From NCBI RefSeq assembly GCF_004005485.1, contig NZ_RZUL01000002.1:496001-560000 (forward strand): 64,000 bases of DNA, written 5' to 3'. The position numbers and the translations under genes are program-made. Each line of letters starts with the position of its first letter. Within the stretch, counting starts at the first letter, position 1. Shown here one piece after another: positions 54,539 to 63,906 of this stretch. This stretch comes from Sphingobium algorifonticola (lineage in GTDB: Bacteria > Pseudomonadota > Alphaproteobacteria > Sphingomonadales > Sphingomonadaceae). Below the pieces are notes generated by a model, which worked only from the letters and a program-made list of their open reading frames with translations, was not told the origin of the DNA and ran no database searches.

Positions 54539-54664
54539 TTAGCCCTGGCGGGCCTTGAACCGGCGGTTCGTCTTGTTGATGACGTAGGTGCGGCCGCGAC
54601 GACGGATCACGCGGTTATCGCGGTGACGGTCCTTGAGCGACTTCAGCGAGTTGCGGATCTTCAT
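54539..54664 (-). CDS. rpmJ: 50S ribosomal protein L36, zinc-free type
   Basis: A 41-residue L36 read on the minus strand: [18 protein letters not shown] followed by [23 protein letters not shown] in outline. It has none of the four Cys/His zinc ligands of the classical form, so it is the C-minus type. The gene is short and easily missed. It ends eight bases before the HAD gene. Confidence 0.96.
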   Translation of the reverse strand: MKIRNSLKSLKDRHRDNRVIRRRGRTYVINKTNRRFKARQG

Positions 54665-54853
54665 GGGAACGCAGCTTTCAATTGATTCTGTGTGTCGAAA
54701 AACGAAGCGTCGCCACTATGGGCGCGGGCCGATAAAGTCAAGGCAGGGCGGAGCCTTTTCGAGGCTTTCGTTGCATGTCGGCCATATTCCGTTCAGGCAG
54801 GATGCAGCAAAAGGCGATGGCCCTGCGTTCGGCCACCCGGAGAGACCAGTCCC

Positions 54854-55444
54854 ATGATGAAGCAGTCCCTAGCCGCCGCCATTATCGTGATCGCCCTTGC
54901 GGCTTGCGCAACGGCGGTGCCGCCGGTCGAAGTCACGCGCTTCCACACCGCCAATCCGCCGATGGGCGGCACCGTTTCCATCGAGGAGATGATCGGCAAT
55001 CCCGACATCAGCCTGGAGTTTCGCACCTATGCCGCCGCCGTCGCGCAGGAATTGCAGCGCGCGGGCTTCAGCGAATCGGCGCAGGGCAAGGGCGAATATG
55101 TCGCCCTGGTTGGCCTGCGCCGCAGTTTCCGGCCGACTGGCCCCGACCGATCGGGCAATCCCGTAAGTGTGGGCGTCGGCGGATCGACGGGCAGCTTCGG
55201 CAGCGGCCTTGGCGTCGGGATCGGCATCAACCTGTCGGGCAAGCCCAAGGATGTCGTGACGACCGAACTGTCGGTGCAGTTGCGCCGCCGGGGTGATTCG
55301 CAGGCGGTATGGGAAGGCCGGGCGCTGACCAGCGCCAAGGAAGGCACACCCGCCGCGCAGCCGAACATGGCCGCCGCAAAGCTCGCCGCCGCGCTGATCG
55401 GGGGCTATCCCGGCGAGTCCGGGCGCACTATAACCGTGCGATGA
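54854..55444 (+). CDS. DUF4136-type lipoprotein
   Basis: A 196-residue lipoprotein: signal sequence with lipobox IALAAC (Cys18), then a domain with ISLEFRTYAAAVAQELQRAGF and GEYVALVGLRRSFRPTG, a Gly/Ser-rich loop, and ELSVQLRRRGDSQAVWEGRA. This resembles the DUF4136 family of envelope lipoproteins with unknown function. It overlaps the carboxypeptidase gene by four bases (ATGA). Confidence 0.82.
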   Translation: MMKQSLAAAIIVIALAACATAVPPVEVTRFHTANPPMGGTVSIEEMIGNPDISLEFRTYAAAVAQELQRAGFSESAQGKGEYVALVGLRRSFRPTGPDRSGNPVSVGVGGSTGSFGSGLGVGIGINLSGKPKDVVTTELSVQLRRRGDSQAVWEGRALTSAKEGTPAAQPNMAAAKLAAALIGGYPGESGRTITVR

Positions 55445-56559
55445 CATTATCCATCACCAGCGCTTTTGACGCGGGCAACATCCGCGTCCTTTCCGTAACT
55501 GACACCACCGCCGATCTGGAGATCGTCACCGATCATCAGAGCGATTTCTATCAGTGGTTCCATTTCCGCGTCGCGGGCGGCGCGGGGAAAGAGGTGACGC
55601 TGCGCATCGTCAACTGCGCCGGGTCGGCCTATCCCGACGGCTGGGCGGGATATCAGGCGCGATTCAGCGAGGATCGCGAAAACTGGCTGATGGCCGACAC
55701 CGATTATGCCGACGGTGTGCTGACCATCCATCTGGTGCCGGACAGCAACAGCGTCTGGCTCGCTTATTTCGCGCCTTATGCGATGGAGCGGCATCATGAC
55801 CTCATCAGCTGGGCGGCGAACCAGCCGGGGGTGGAGACGCGCGAACTGGGCCAGACGCTCGACGGGCAGCCGCTCGACGTGGTGACGCTGGGCGAGGGAC
55901 CGAAAACCGTGTGGCTCTATGCCCGGCAGCATCCCGGCGAGACGATGGCGCAATGGTGGATGGAAGGCGCGCTGGAGCGCCTCTGCGACATGGAGGATTC
56001 GGTCGCGCGGCTGCTGCGCGACAAGGCGACCTTCCATATCGTGCCGAACATGAACCCGGACGGGTCGCGGCGCGGGCATCTGCGCACCAATGCCGCGGGC
56101 GTGAACCTGAATCGCGAATGGGCGGACCCGAGCATGGCGCGCAGCCCCGAAGTGTTCCTTGTCCGTGCGGAAATGGACCGCACCGGCGTCGATTTCGCGA
56201 TGGACGTGCATGGCGACGAAGCGATCCCCGCGGTGTTCGTGGCGGGCTTTGAAGGCATACCGTCGCTGAAAGCCGACCGGCTGGCGCTCTATAACCGGTT
56301 TCGCGATACGCTGGCGGTGCGGACGCCCGATTTCCAGACGAAGCTGGGCTATCCCATCGGCGCGCCGGGCCGCGCGAACCTCACCATGTCCACCGCGCAA
56401 CTGGCGGAACGCTATGGCGCGGTCAGCATGACGCTGGAAATGCCGTTCAAGGACAATGACGATCTGCCCGATCCCGATTTCGGCTGGTCCCCCGCGCGAT
56501 CGATGCAACTGGCGAAGGATTGCCTGGCGGTGCTGGCGGAGATCATCGACGATATCTGA
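55441..56559 (+). CDS. M14-family zinc carboxypeptidase
   Basis: A 372-residue protein resembling the Nna1/AGBL cytosolic carboxypeptidase branch (M14 family): an N-terminal beta-sandwich domain (residues 1-115) and a catalytic domain. Zinc ligands are the His and Glu of ARQHPGETMAQWW and the His of DVHGDEA; VNLNREWADP binds the substrate carboxylate, and the general-base Glu is probably in MTLEMPFKDND. There is no signal peptide, so it is cytoplasmic. It is coupled to the lipoprotein gene. The natural substrate is unknown. Confidence 0.9.
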   Translation: MTLSITSAFDAGNIRVLSVTDTTADLEIVTDHQSDFYQWFHFRVAGGAGKEVTLRIVNCAGSAYPDGWAGYQARFSEDRENWLMADTDYADGVLTIHLVPDSNSVWLAYFAPYAMERHHDLISWAANQPGVETRELGQTLDGQPLDVVTLGEGPKTVWLYARQHPGETMAQWWMEGALERLCDMEDSVARLLRDKATFHIVPNMNPDGSRRGHLRTNAAGVNLNREWADPSMARSPEVFLVRAEMDRTGVDFAMDVHGDEAIPAVFVAGFEGIPSLKADRLALYNRFRDTLAVRTPDFQTKLGYPIGAPGRANLTMSTAQLAERYGAVSMTLEMPFKDNDDLPDPDFGWSPARSMQLAKDCLAVLAEIIDDI

Positions 56560-56586
56560 GGCTTGAGCGTGGGGGCGGGCGGACCG

Positions 56587-57165
56587 ATGGCGCAGCAGGA
56601 CGGCGACGCCGACAGCGAAAGCGACGACAGCGAAAGCGACACCGGCGCGGATGACGCGGGCGATCGCCGCACCAGCCGGTCTTTCCGCGCCAATCTGCGT
56701 GCCTTTCAGCGGATGCATGGCGGCAATCCCTCGCCCGGTTTTGTCGCGGATCTGGAATATCTGGAAAACCGCGACCTTGATCTGTCGATCCGGCTGGGCG
56801 CGATGCTGGCGTTCAACGCGCTGCTCATCACCATCGGCACGCACCCCATTTCCGCTTCCCCCGGCGCGCCGCTCAGCATCGATGCGGCCACCCATCCCGC
56901 GCAGACGATCGCCAGCCTGATCGGCATATTGCCTTTCGCCTGGTCCAGCCTGTTGCTGCTCCGTGCGCTGATGGTGGGCGAAGAGTTCGAGACATGCGGG
57001 GAGGAAGGCGAGGAGGCGTTGCGTGTCCGCCTGCTCGCCGCGTTCGTGCGCTCGGTCGACCTTCAGTCCCGCTTTCTGCGCCGCGCGGTGTGGGGATCGA
57101 TCGCGGGCGGGGGGCTGACGATGATCGTGTGGGCATGGATCATGGGGGCGAAGATGCTGGCGTGA
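56587..57165 (+). CDS. Membrane protein of unknown function
   Basis: A 192-residue protein with a strongly acidic, repetitive N-terminus (DSESDDSESDTGADD) and three predicted helices: LGAMLAFNALLITIG, the stretch around IASLIGILPFAWSSLLLL, and SIAGGGLTMIVWAWIMGA near the end. Between helices two and three lies a charged cytoplasmic segment. I do not recognise the family. I chose the ATG at 56587, which has GGGCGG before it; a TTG at 56563 would add eight residues. It is the first gene of the accessory patch that continues to thiC. Confidence 0.7.
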   Translation: MAQQDGDADSESDDSESDTGADDAGDRRTSRSFRANLRAFQRMHGGNPSPGFVADLEYLENRDLDLSIRLGAMLAFNALLITIGTHPISASPGAPLSIDAATHPAQTIASLIGILPFAWSSLLLLRALMVGEEFETCGEEGEEALRVRLLAAFVRSVDLQSRFLRRAVWGSIAGGGLTMIVWAWIMGAKMLA

Positions 57166-57171
57166 GGGGGA

Positions 57172-57207
57172 TTGTCTTTATGTACAGAAATCTGTACATA
57201 ACAGTGT
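57172..57207 (+). promoter_or_regulatory. YefM-YoeB operator and likely leaderless promoter
   Basis: TGTACAGA and TCTGTACA form a perfect 8-bp inverted repeat around AA at 57181-57198. TGTACA is the core hexamer of the E. coli yefM-yoeB operator, which supports autoregulation. A promoter can be drawn as TTGTCT (57172-57177), 17 bases, TACATA (57195-57200), then seven bases to the ATG. No ribosome site fits, so the message may be leaderless. Confidence 0.78.
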
Positions 57208-57462
57208 ATGGAATCGCTGAGCTTCTCTGACACCCGCGCCAACTTCAAGGCCGTGATGGACCGTGTGGTGGAGGACAAGGTGCCGATCGCCGTCACGCGT
57301 CAGCGGGGCGAAGGCATCGTGATGGTCTCCGCCAGCGAATGGGCGTCGATCGAGGAAACGCTCTATCTGTTGCGGTCGCCCGAAAATGCGAAGCGGCTGC
57401 TGGAATCGATTGCCGAACTGGATGCGGGCAAAGGCGAGGAACATGAGCTTATCTGCCCGTGA
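57208..57462 (+). CDS. YefM/Phd-family antitoxin
   Basis: An 84-residue antitoxin. The N-terminal DNA-binding Phd/YefM fold shows LSFSDTRANFKAVMDRVVEDKVPIAVTR and GEGIVMVSASEWASIEETLYLL; the C-terminal helix (ENAKRLLESIAELDAGKG) would wrap the toxin. It overlaps the YoeB-type toxin gene by four bases and is probably the repressor of the operon through the TGTACA sites. Confidence 0.93.
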   Translation: MESLSFSDTRANFKAVMDRVVEDKVPIAVTRQRGEGIVMVSASEWASIEETLYLLRSPENAKRLLESIAELDAGKGEEHELICP

Positions 57463-57725
57463 AGGTGACTTTCTCGTCCCGTGCCTGGGCTGAGTATCTT
57501 TGGTGGCAGAGCGAGGACGCCAAGCTGCTTGGTCGCCTAAATAGCCTGATAGAGGAATGCCGCCGCAATCCCTTTCGCGGGACGGGCAAGCCGGAGCCGC
57601 TGGGCGGCAATCTGTCCGGCTGGTGGTCTCGCCGGATCAACAGCGAACATCGGCTGGTCTATCGGGTGACGGGCAAGGGCGATGTGCAGGCGCTGGAGGT
57701 TGCGCAGTGCCGCTATCATTACTGA
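57459..57725 (+). CDS. YoeB/Txe-family toxin
   Basis: An 88-residue ribosome-dependent mRNase of the RelE superfamily. The YoeB signature is clear: FSSRAWAEYLWWQSEDAKLLGRLN, FRGTGKPEPLGGNLSGWWSRRINSEHRLVYRV and the terminal CRYHY, which includes the catalytic His. The start is GTG inside the antitoxin stop codon. Length and the C-terminal motif are intact, so the pair is likely functional. Confidence 0.93.
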   Translation: MKVTFSSRAWAEYLWWQSEDAKLLGRLNSLIEECRRNPFRGTGKPEPLGGNLSGWWSRRINSEHRLVYRVTGKGDVQALEVAQCRYHY

Positions 57726-57738
57726 AAACGTCGGGTGA

Positions 57739-57774
57739 TTGCCAATCTTAGCGCAATATCGTAGGATATTGCGC
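57739..57774 (+). promoter_or_regulatory. Operator and leaderless promoter of the ParD-like gene
   Basis: A perfect 10-bp inverted repeat (GCGCAATATC and its complement around GTAG, 57751-57774) ends at the base before the ATG. A promoter runs through it: TTGCCA (57739-57744), 17-base spacer, TAGGAT (57762-57767), seven bases to the ATG. There is no room for a ribosome site. Confidence 0.75.
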
Positions 57775-58038
57775 ATGGCGCAGATGAACATATCCCTTCC
57801 CGAAGGCCTCAAGGCCTGGGCGGAAGCCCGCGTCGCCGAAGGGCGTTACAGCAGCACCAGCGATTATGTCCGCGACCTGATGCGGCGGGATCAGGAGGCA
57901 GAGGAGAAGCTGCGCACCCTGCGCGCGATGATCGAGGAGGGGGTGGCGTCGGGAGTGAGCGAGCGCGATCCCTTTGCTTATCTGGCGGAATTGCGGGAAC
58001 GGGCGAGGCGCGGGGTCATTGGGTCAGATGCGGCTTGA
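57775..58038 (+). CDS. ParD-like antitoxin without an intact partner
   Basis: An 87-residue protein with a ribbon-helix-helix N-terminus typical of ParD/CopG antitoxins: MNISLPEGLKAWAEARVAEGRYSSTSDYVRDLMRRDQE, then a helical tail with ERDPFAYLAELRERARRG. It follows the YoeB gene on the same strand but has its own operator. The next gene is a decayed RelE/ParE toxin, so this antitoxin is probably an orphan. It could still repress its own promoter or counter other toxins. Confidence 0.87.
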   Translation: MAQMNISLPEGLKAWAEARVAEGRYSSTSDYVRDLMRRDQEAEEKLRTLRAMIEEGVASGVSERDPFAYLAELRERARRGVIGSDAA

Positions 58039-58244
58039 ACAAAGCCCGCGTGCTACCGCTGCCGCACGTATTATCAAAACATTGAAAGAGCGGAGACGAG
58101 CCGCGCACCCTGGGTAGCTCACTGACCGGCGATCAGGCGGGATATTGGCGCTGGCGGATCGGGGATTATCGCGTGGCGGCGCGGGTGAAGGATCAGCGGA
58201 TTGTGATTATCGTGGTGCGCGTGGCGCATCGGCGCGACGTTTAG
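58028..58244 (+). pseudogene. Decayed RelE/ParE toxin gene
   Basis: An ATG at 58028 overlapping the parD-like gene opens a frame reading MRLEQSPRATAAARIIKTLKER and stopping soon after at TAG. In another frame the sequence continues SSLTGDQAGYWRWRIGDY, RVAARVKDQRIVIIVV and RVAHRRDV to a TAG at 58244. The second part is the standard C-terminus of RelE/ParE toxins (GYWRWRIGDYRV, VVRVAHRR). The N-terminus is also shorter than the family. It therefore carries a frameshift and a probable deletion, and should not make a toxin. Confidence 0.85.
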
Positions 58245-58317
58245 CCCTCCCTTAAGTAGATGGAACAGTTTTTTCACGCGACACGGGTTGGAGTGTCATT
58301 GCAAATGAATTATAATA

Positions 58318-58851
58318 ATGGCCTTGATCGACTGGCTCCTAATCCCCGCAAACAATGCGATTATAACTTGGATTGGCTTCGCTATTGGCGTCGCCGGTAC
58401 GTTTCTGGGTTTGCTTGGTATCGCGATCGCGCTGAAGCAACTGAAGGCGATCAAGAACGAAACAGAAGCAGCAGGGGCTGCTATTAGTTCCGTTCAGTTA
58501 AAGGTGGCGTCATTCGATGCGGCAGAAGAGTGTCGAAAAGCTAGCGATTTGCTGGTATCGATTAGGACCAACCTTAAGATTAGCAAATGGGACCAAATCA
58601 TTTCTAGTTATGAAGATTTGATCCAGGCCTTTTTGAATTTGAGCCATTCGACCTCATTAATCGAAGGCGAGGATCGTCTTTTGCTTCAAAAGCACACTCA
58701 AGATATGGCGAAAATGTGCGAAGCGGTAAGGCGCAGGCTGGCCGAAGGCGATAGCATTATTGTCTTAAAAGGGCAGGACCGTGCTTTGCGAAACTTTACG
58801 GATATACTTACCAAGATATCTTTTACGGTAATGAGGAGCCTGCAGCAATGA
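58318..58851 (+). CDS. Membrane-anchored helical protein, unknown (gene 1 of a two-gene unit)
   Basis: A 177-residue protein with one strong transmembrane segment at residues about 14-39 (AIITWIGFAIGVAGTFLGLL in outline), then a coiled-coil-like stretch (LKQLKAIKNETEAAGAAISS) and a mostly helical cytoplasmic part rich in Leu/Ile and charged residues. I recognise no family. The ATG lies inside AT-rich sequence with no clear ribosome site. Its stop overlaps the next gene (ATGA), so the two products probably act together. Base composition is well below that of thiC and the core genes, suggesting transfer. Confidence 0.75.
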   Translation: MALIDWLLIPANNAIITWIGFAIGVAGTFLGLLGIAIALKQLKAIKNETEAAGAAISSVQLKVASFDAAEECRKASDLLVSIRTNLKISKWDQIISSYEDLIQAFLNLSHSTSLIEGEDRLLLQKHTQDMAKMCEAVRRRLAEGDSIIVLKGQDRALRNFTDILTKISFTVMRSLQQ

Positions 58852-59252
58852 CCGATCCAACCAAAAGGCTGCGTCAGCTTATCGAGGCGATCTATCTGAA
58901 AACTGTTGCCGGTGAGATTACTTGGGCATTTAATCCGACTTCTGATGCGTGTGAAACTGACCTTGGCGCAGGCTCCATCGAGGTAGTCCAAGAGTCCGAT
59001 GATGACGGCAATTATTATTCGTATGTGAAAATACGCAACAGTGAGCAGGAGGTAGTGGAAAATATTTACGGCGGAACGTTAGGAAAAGGTGCAAGACCTT
59101 TTAATACTGGACACAAAAACTACTGGGAGTTGTTATCCGACTTAAGAGCACAATCTTATCGCTCCGCAATGGGAGCGGATAAGATCGTAGCAAGCATGTT
59201 AACTCAACTCGATGCGACAGATCTCATAATTGACGATGATGTACCTTTTTAA
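58848..59252 (+). CDS. Small acidic soluble protein, unknown (gene 2 of a two-gene unit)
   Basis: A 134-residue protein without signal or membrane segment. It begins with a helix (KRLRQLIEAIYLKTVAGEITW), has a beta-rich middle with YYSYVKIRNSEQEVVENIYGG and ends in an acidic tail, DATDLIIDDDVPF. No family or catalytic motif is recognised. It is translationally coupled to the membrane protein upstream, which suggests a membrane/cytosol partner pair. Composition is low: 28 of 60 bases are G or C at 59041-59100. The next gene, thiC, is convergent. Confidence 0.75.
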   Translation: MTDPTKRLRQLIEAIYLKTVAGEITWAFNPTSDACETDLGAGSIEVVQESDDDGNYYSYVKIRNSEQEVVENIYGGTLGKGARPFNTGHKNYWELLSDLRAQSYRSAMGADKIVASMLTQLDATDLIIDDDVPF

Positions 59253-59270
59253 GAGTGATAACACCATGCA

Positions 59271-61304
<2,034 letters not shown>

Positions 61305-61372
61305 TGGACGATAAGGGCCATTGCCGCGCACGTCCAGCGGCAATGCGCCTGCCATGCCGCATCGGCGACACG

Positions 61373-61567
61373 CTATTTGGGCGGGGAATGATCCGGCGCG
61401 CTTTTGCCCGCCTCGATATCGGCGGCCACGTTACGCTCCTGCTTTCCCTCGAGCGGATGGCGGTTGGATCGCTTTCGCAGGAACACGACCAGCGTTATGG
61501 CGGCCACCCCCAGCACGATCAGGAGCGTCACGAGACTGAGCGACGAGAGAAATCCGACATTCGACAT
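61373..61567 (-). CDS. Small single-helix membrane protein, unknown
   Basis: A 64-residue protein with one transmembrane segment (SLVTLLIVLGVAAITLVVFL) followed by a basic then Pro/Ser-rich cytoplasmic tail (RKRSNRHPLEGKQ). AAGGA lies about eight bases before the ATG. I recognise no family. It sits between thiC and the MipA/OmpV gene. Confidence 0.6.
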   Translation of the reverse strand: MSNVGFLSSLSLVTLLIVLGVAAITLVVFLRKRSNRHPLEGKQERNVAADIEAGKSAPDHSPPK

Positions 61568-61756
61568 GGTTCTGGTCCTTCACGCTGCATGAGCCTGACC
61601 AACCGTTGCTGCCGGGCGAATGTTCCGCTGCCTGCCGTGGCAGAAAACTCACTAAAATACCGTGATTTAAGCGAATAAGAAGCGTCGGCATAACCTATGT
61701 TATGTCGATTGTGCGGGATAGGCGCGGACAGGGTGCCGTGCCATCCTGTGCTGCCT

Positions 61757-62608
61757 TCAGAAGCTGTAGGTGAGGCCGACCGCGCCGATCCACTGGTCCT
61801 TGTCACCGGCGACCGAGACCACCGGCGAATCGGCATATTTGCCGAACATGCGGGCATAGCCGCCCACCACGAGCAGGCTCAGCCCCTTGGTAAGATCACC
61901 GGTCAGCGCCTGGCTGAAAGCCGCCGTCGCCCGCGCGCTTTTCCACCCGCTGCCCGATGCGCCGGTATAGACCGGCAGGCCGCTCGACGCGCTGCCCGCC
62001 GCGTCGATATTGGAATAATAGCGGCCGAAACCCTTACCCACATAGTCGGCCGACATGCCGATGCCGATGAAATTGTACCGCGAAAGCGGTGTGCCATATT
62101 CGATTGCCGGGGTCACGATAGTGCTGCCATGCGCGCCGTTGACATCCTTCACGATCGAGACGCGGGCACTCAGCACATCATAGGCGCTGGTGATGACGCC
62201 GGTTTTCGAAAGGCCGACCCAGCCGCCCAGCTCGATGGCGGGATCAAGCTTGCCGAGCGCGCGCACCTGTGTGTCCCTGATCCGCGACACCCGGTCGAGA
62301 CGGAAGCCTGCGACCGGGCCAACGCCAATATCCCAGCCGCCGTCGCTGGCCTTTTCAGGGAGCACGTCCACGAACAATTGCGGCCCGCGCGAGAAGAAGG
62401 CGATGCCCGACACCTGTCCGCGGATGACGACTTCGGGAATGATGACGTTTGTGTCGGACCCTTCATAGCTTGGCACGGTGGCGATGCCCGCCCCCAGCGA
62501 CAGCCGGTCCGCTGTAGGATCGGATGCATCCTGCGCCAGCGCGGGCGAGGACAGGGCAACAGCAAGCAGGGCGACGGCAAGTGCCGTCGAAACACGCGAA
62601 ACGGACAT
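61757..62608 (-). CDS. MipA/OmpV-family outer membrane protein
   Basis: A 283-residue protein with a signal peptide (STALAVALLAVALSSPALAQ) and a beta-barrel of the MipA/OmpV family: LSLGAGIATVPSYEGSD, then alternating strands to the terminal WIGAVGLTYSF, which ends in Phe as outer-membrane proteins do. MipA was described as a murein-synthesis scaffold and OmpV as a porin, so the role here is open. An ATG at 62620 would add four residues. It is a single gene. Confidence 0.9.
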   Translation of the reverse strand: MSVSRVSTALAVALLAVALSSPALAQDASDPTADRLSLGAGIATVPSYEGSDTNVIIPEVVIRGQVSGIAFFSRGPQLFVDVLPEKASDGGWDIGVGPVAGFRLDRVSRIRDTQVRALGKLDPAIELGGWVGLSKTGVITSAYDVLSARVSIVKDVNGAHGSTIVTPAIEYGTPLSRYNFIGIGMSADYVGKGFGRYYSNIDAAGSASSGLPVYTGASGSGWKSARATAAFSQALTGDLTKGLSLLVVGGYARMFGKYADSPVVSVAGDKDQWIGAVGLTYSF

Positions 62609-62719
62609 GAATGGAAACATCCCTGAAGTACACTATCGCGGCTGTAATGTCCTGCTGTGGTGACAGGTTCCGCAGCAGCGTCGATGGGCGACGAAAAAGC
62701 GGCGACTGTATCCAGAAGG

Positions 62720-63181
62720 TTACAGGAAATAGCGCATTTTCACATCCTGCTCGACCGGTGCGCCGGCAATGACGAAGCGAGCGGAATGAAAGCTGGGCGC
62801 ACCGAACCGGATCGGCGGGTTGCGGCTGAAGGCGACGCCCTCACGCGGGATACCCGCAAAGGTATCCAGCTTTCGATTGCCGTTTTCGTCATGGATGAGG
62901 GCAAGCGCATAGCCGCCCGGCGGCAGGTCGCTGATGACGATGCCGTTGGCGCGCGCCTGCGCCGCCGATACCGTATAATGCCGCCGGTCCGGATCGCCCG
63001 TGCAATCCGGGAAATGATCGGGCAGGCGAGTCAGGCAGACGATCAGCGACCCCTTGGCAGAGCGGAGCGCGCCAACATCCACCTCCAGTGATTGCGACAG
63101 ATCGGCGGGCGCAGCGGCACCCGTGGCGGTCCACAGGACAGCAAGGGCGGCCAGCTTTCCGGATGTGCGCGATAGTGTCAT
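62720..63181 (-). CDS. DUF2141-family secreted protein
   Basis: A 153-residue protein with a signal peptide (GKLAALAVLWTATGAAAPA) and a DUF2141 domain, recognised by LIVCLTRLPDHFPDC, ISDLPPGGYALALIHDENGNRKLDT and GIPREGVAFSRN. The family is exported and uncharacterised. I chose the ATG at 63181, which overlaps the stop of the fatty-acid-hydroxylase gene (ATGA), so the two form an operon. Confidence 0.88.
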   Translation of the reverse strand: MTLSRTSGKLAALAVLWTATGAAAPADLSQSLEVDVGALRSAKGSLIVCLTRLPDHFPDCTGDPDRRHYTVSAAQARANGIVISDLPPGGYALALIHDENGNRKLDTFAGIPREGVAFSRNPPIRFGAPSFHSARFVIAGAPVEQDVKMRYFL

Positions 63182-63906
63182 AGTCTTTTGAACTGTCCCA
63201 AACCCTTGTCGGTGCCGCAAAGCCGGTCCCAGAACCGGAAATACAGCCCATAGTTGCAATTATACTGATCATGGTGCCGCTGATGATGCGTGGCGGTGAT
63301 CAGCCATGCCCCGGCCGGTCCCCGGACCAGCCAGCGCGGAAACATCTCCCACCCCATATGATTGCTGACACCCATGACAGTCATGATCGTTAGCACAAGA
63401 CCCAGTGCGGCAACATGAACGGGAATGAGGAAAACAAGCGCCGGTATCACGATTGCGCCGGTCAGTGCTTCCCACGGGTGGAAACTCATCGCTGCCCAGG
63501 CGGTCGGCGGGCGACTGGCATGATGCACGGCGTGGGCGGCCCGGAACAGCGCCGGGCGATGCATCCAGCGATGCGTCCAGTAGAACCAGCTGTCGTGCGC
63601 AAACAGATAGGCCAATATCGACACGGGCACATACCAGAGCGGATAATCACCGATATCGGTGTAGATGCGCGTCCAGCCGTGCTGCTGCCATCCCCATGCG
63701 ACGACGCCCGCCGGAATCCCATAAATCAGGGCAGACAGCAGCGACCAGCCGATTTCCCGCCGGATCTGCGGATCGAGGCCGGTGTAGAGATTGCGATGGC
63801 GCAGCCGCGTTGCGAGCGCAAAGCCGCCGCTCGCCAGAACGTAGCGCAGCGCGACGATGGCGCTCATCGCCAGGGCGGACAGCAGGATGGAGACGGCAAT
63901 CGACAT
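63178..63906 (-). CDS. Fatty acid hydroxylase/sterol desaturase-family protein
   Basis: A 242-residue integral membrane di-iron enzyme. The His clusters are in order: HDSWFYWTHRWMH, HAVHHAS, and near the C-terminus THHQRHH; NHMGWEMF also contributes a His. About five helices are plausible. Relatives hydroxylate fatty acyl, sphingolipid, sterol or carotenoid chains; a role in sphingolipid or hydroxy-lipid chemistry would suit a sphingomonad but is inference. It overlaps the DUF2141 gene downstream. Confidence 0.88.
   Translation of the reverse strand: MSIAVSILLSALAMSAIVALRYVLASGGFALATRLRHRNLYTGLDPQIRREIGWSLLSALIYGIPAGVVAWGWQQHGWTRIYTDIGDYPLWYVPVSILAYLFAHDSWFYWTHRWMHRPALFRAAHAVHHASRPPTAWAAMSFHPWEALTGAIVIPALVFLIPVHVAALGLVLTIMTVMGVSNHMGWEMFPRWLVRGPAGAWLITATHHQRHHDQYNCNYGLYFRFWDRLCGTDKGLGQFKRL

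Noticed and set aside
58288-58316. TTGGAG - 17 bases - TATAAT promoter before the unknown two-gene unit
   Set aside because: The spacing is ideal, but the -10 box ends one base before the ATG, so transcription would begin after the start codon. The real promoter or start is unresolved.
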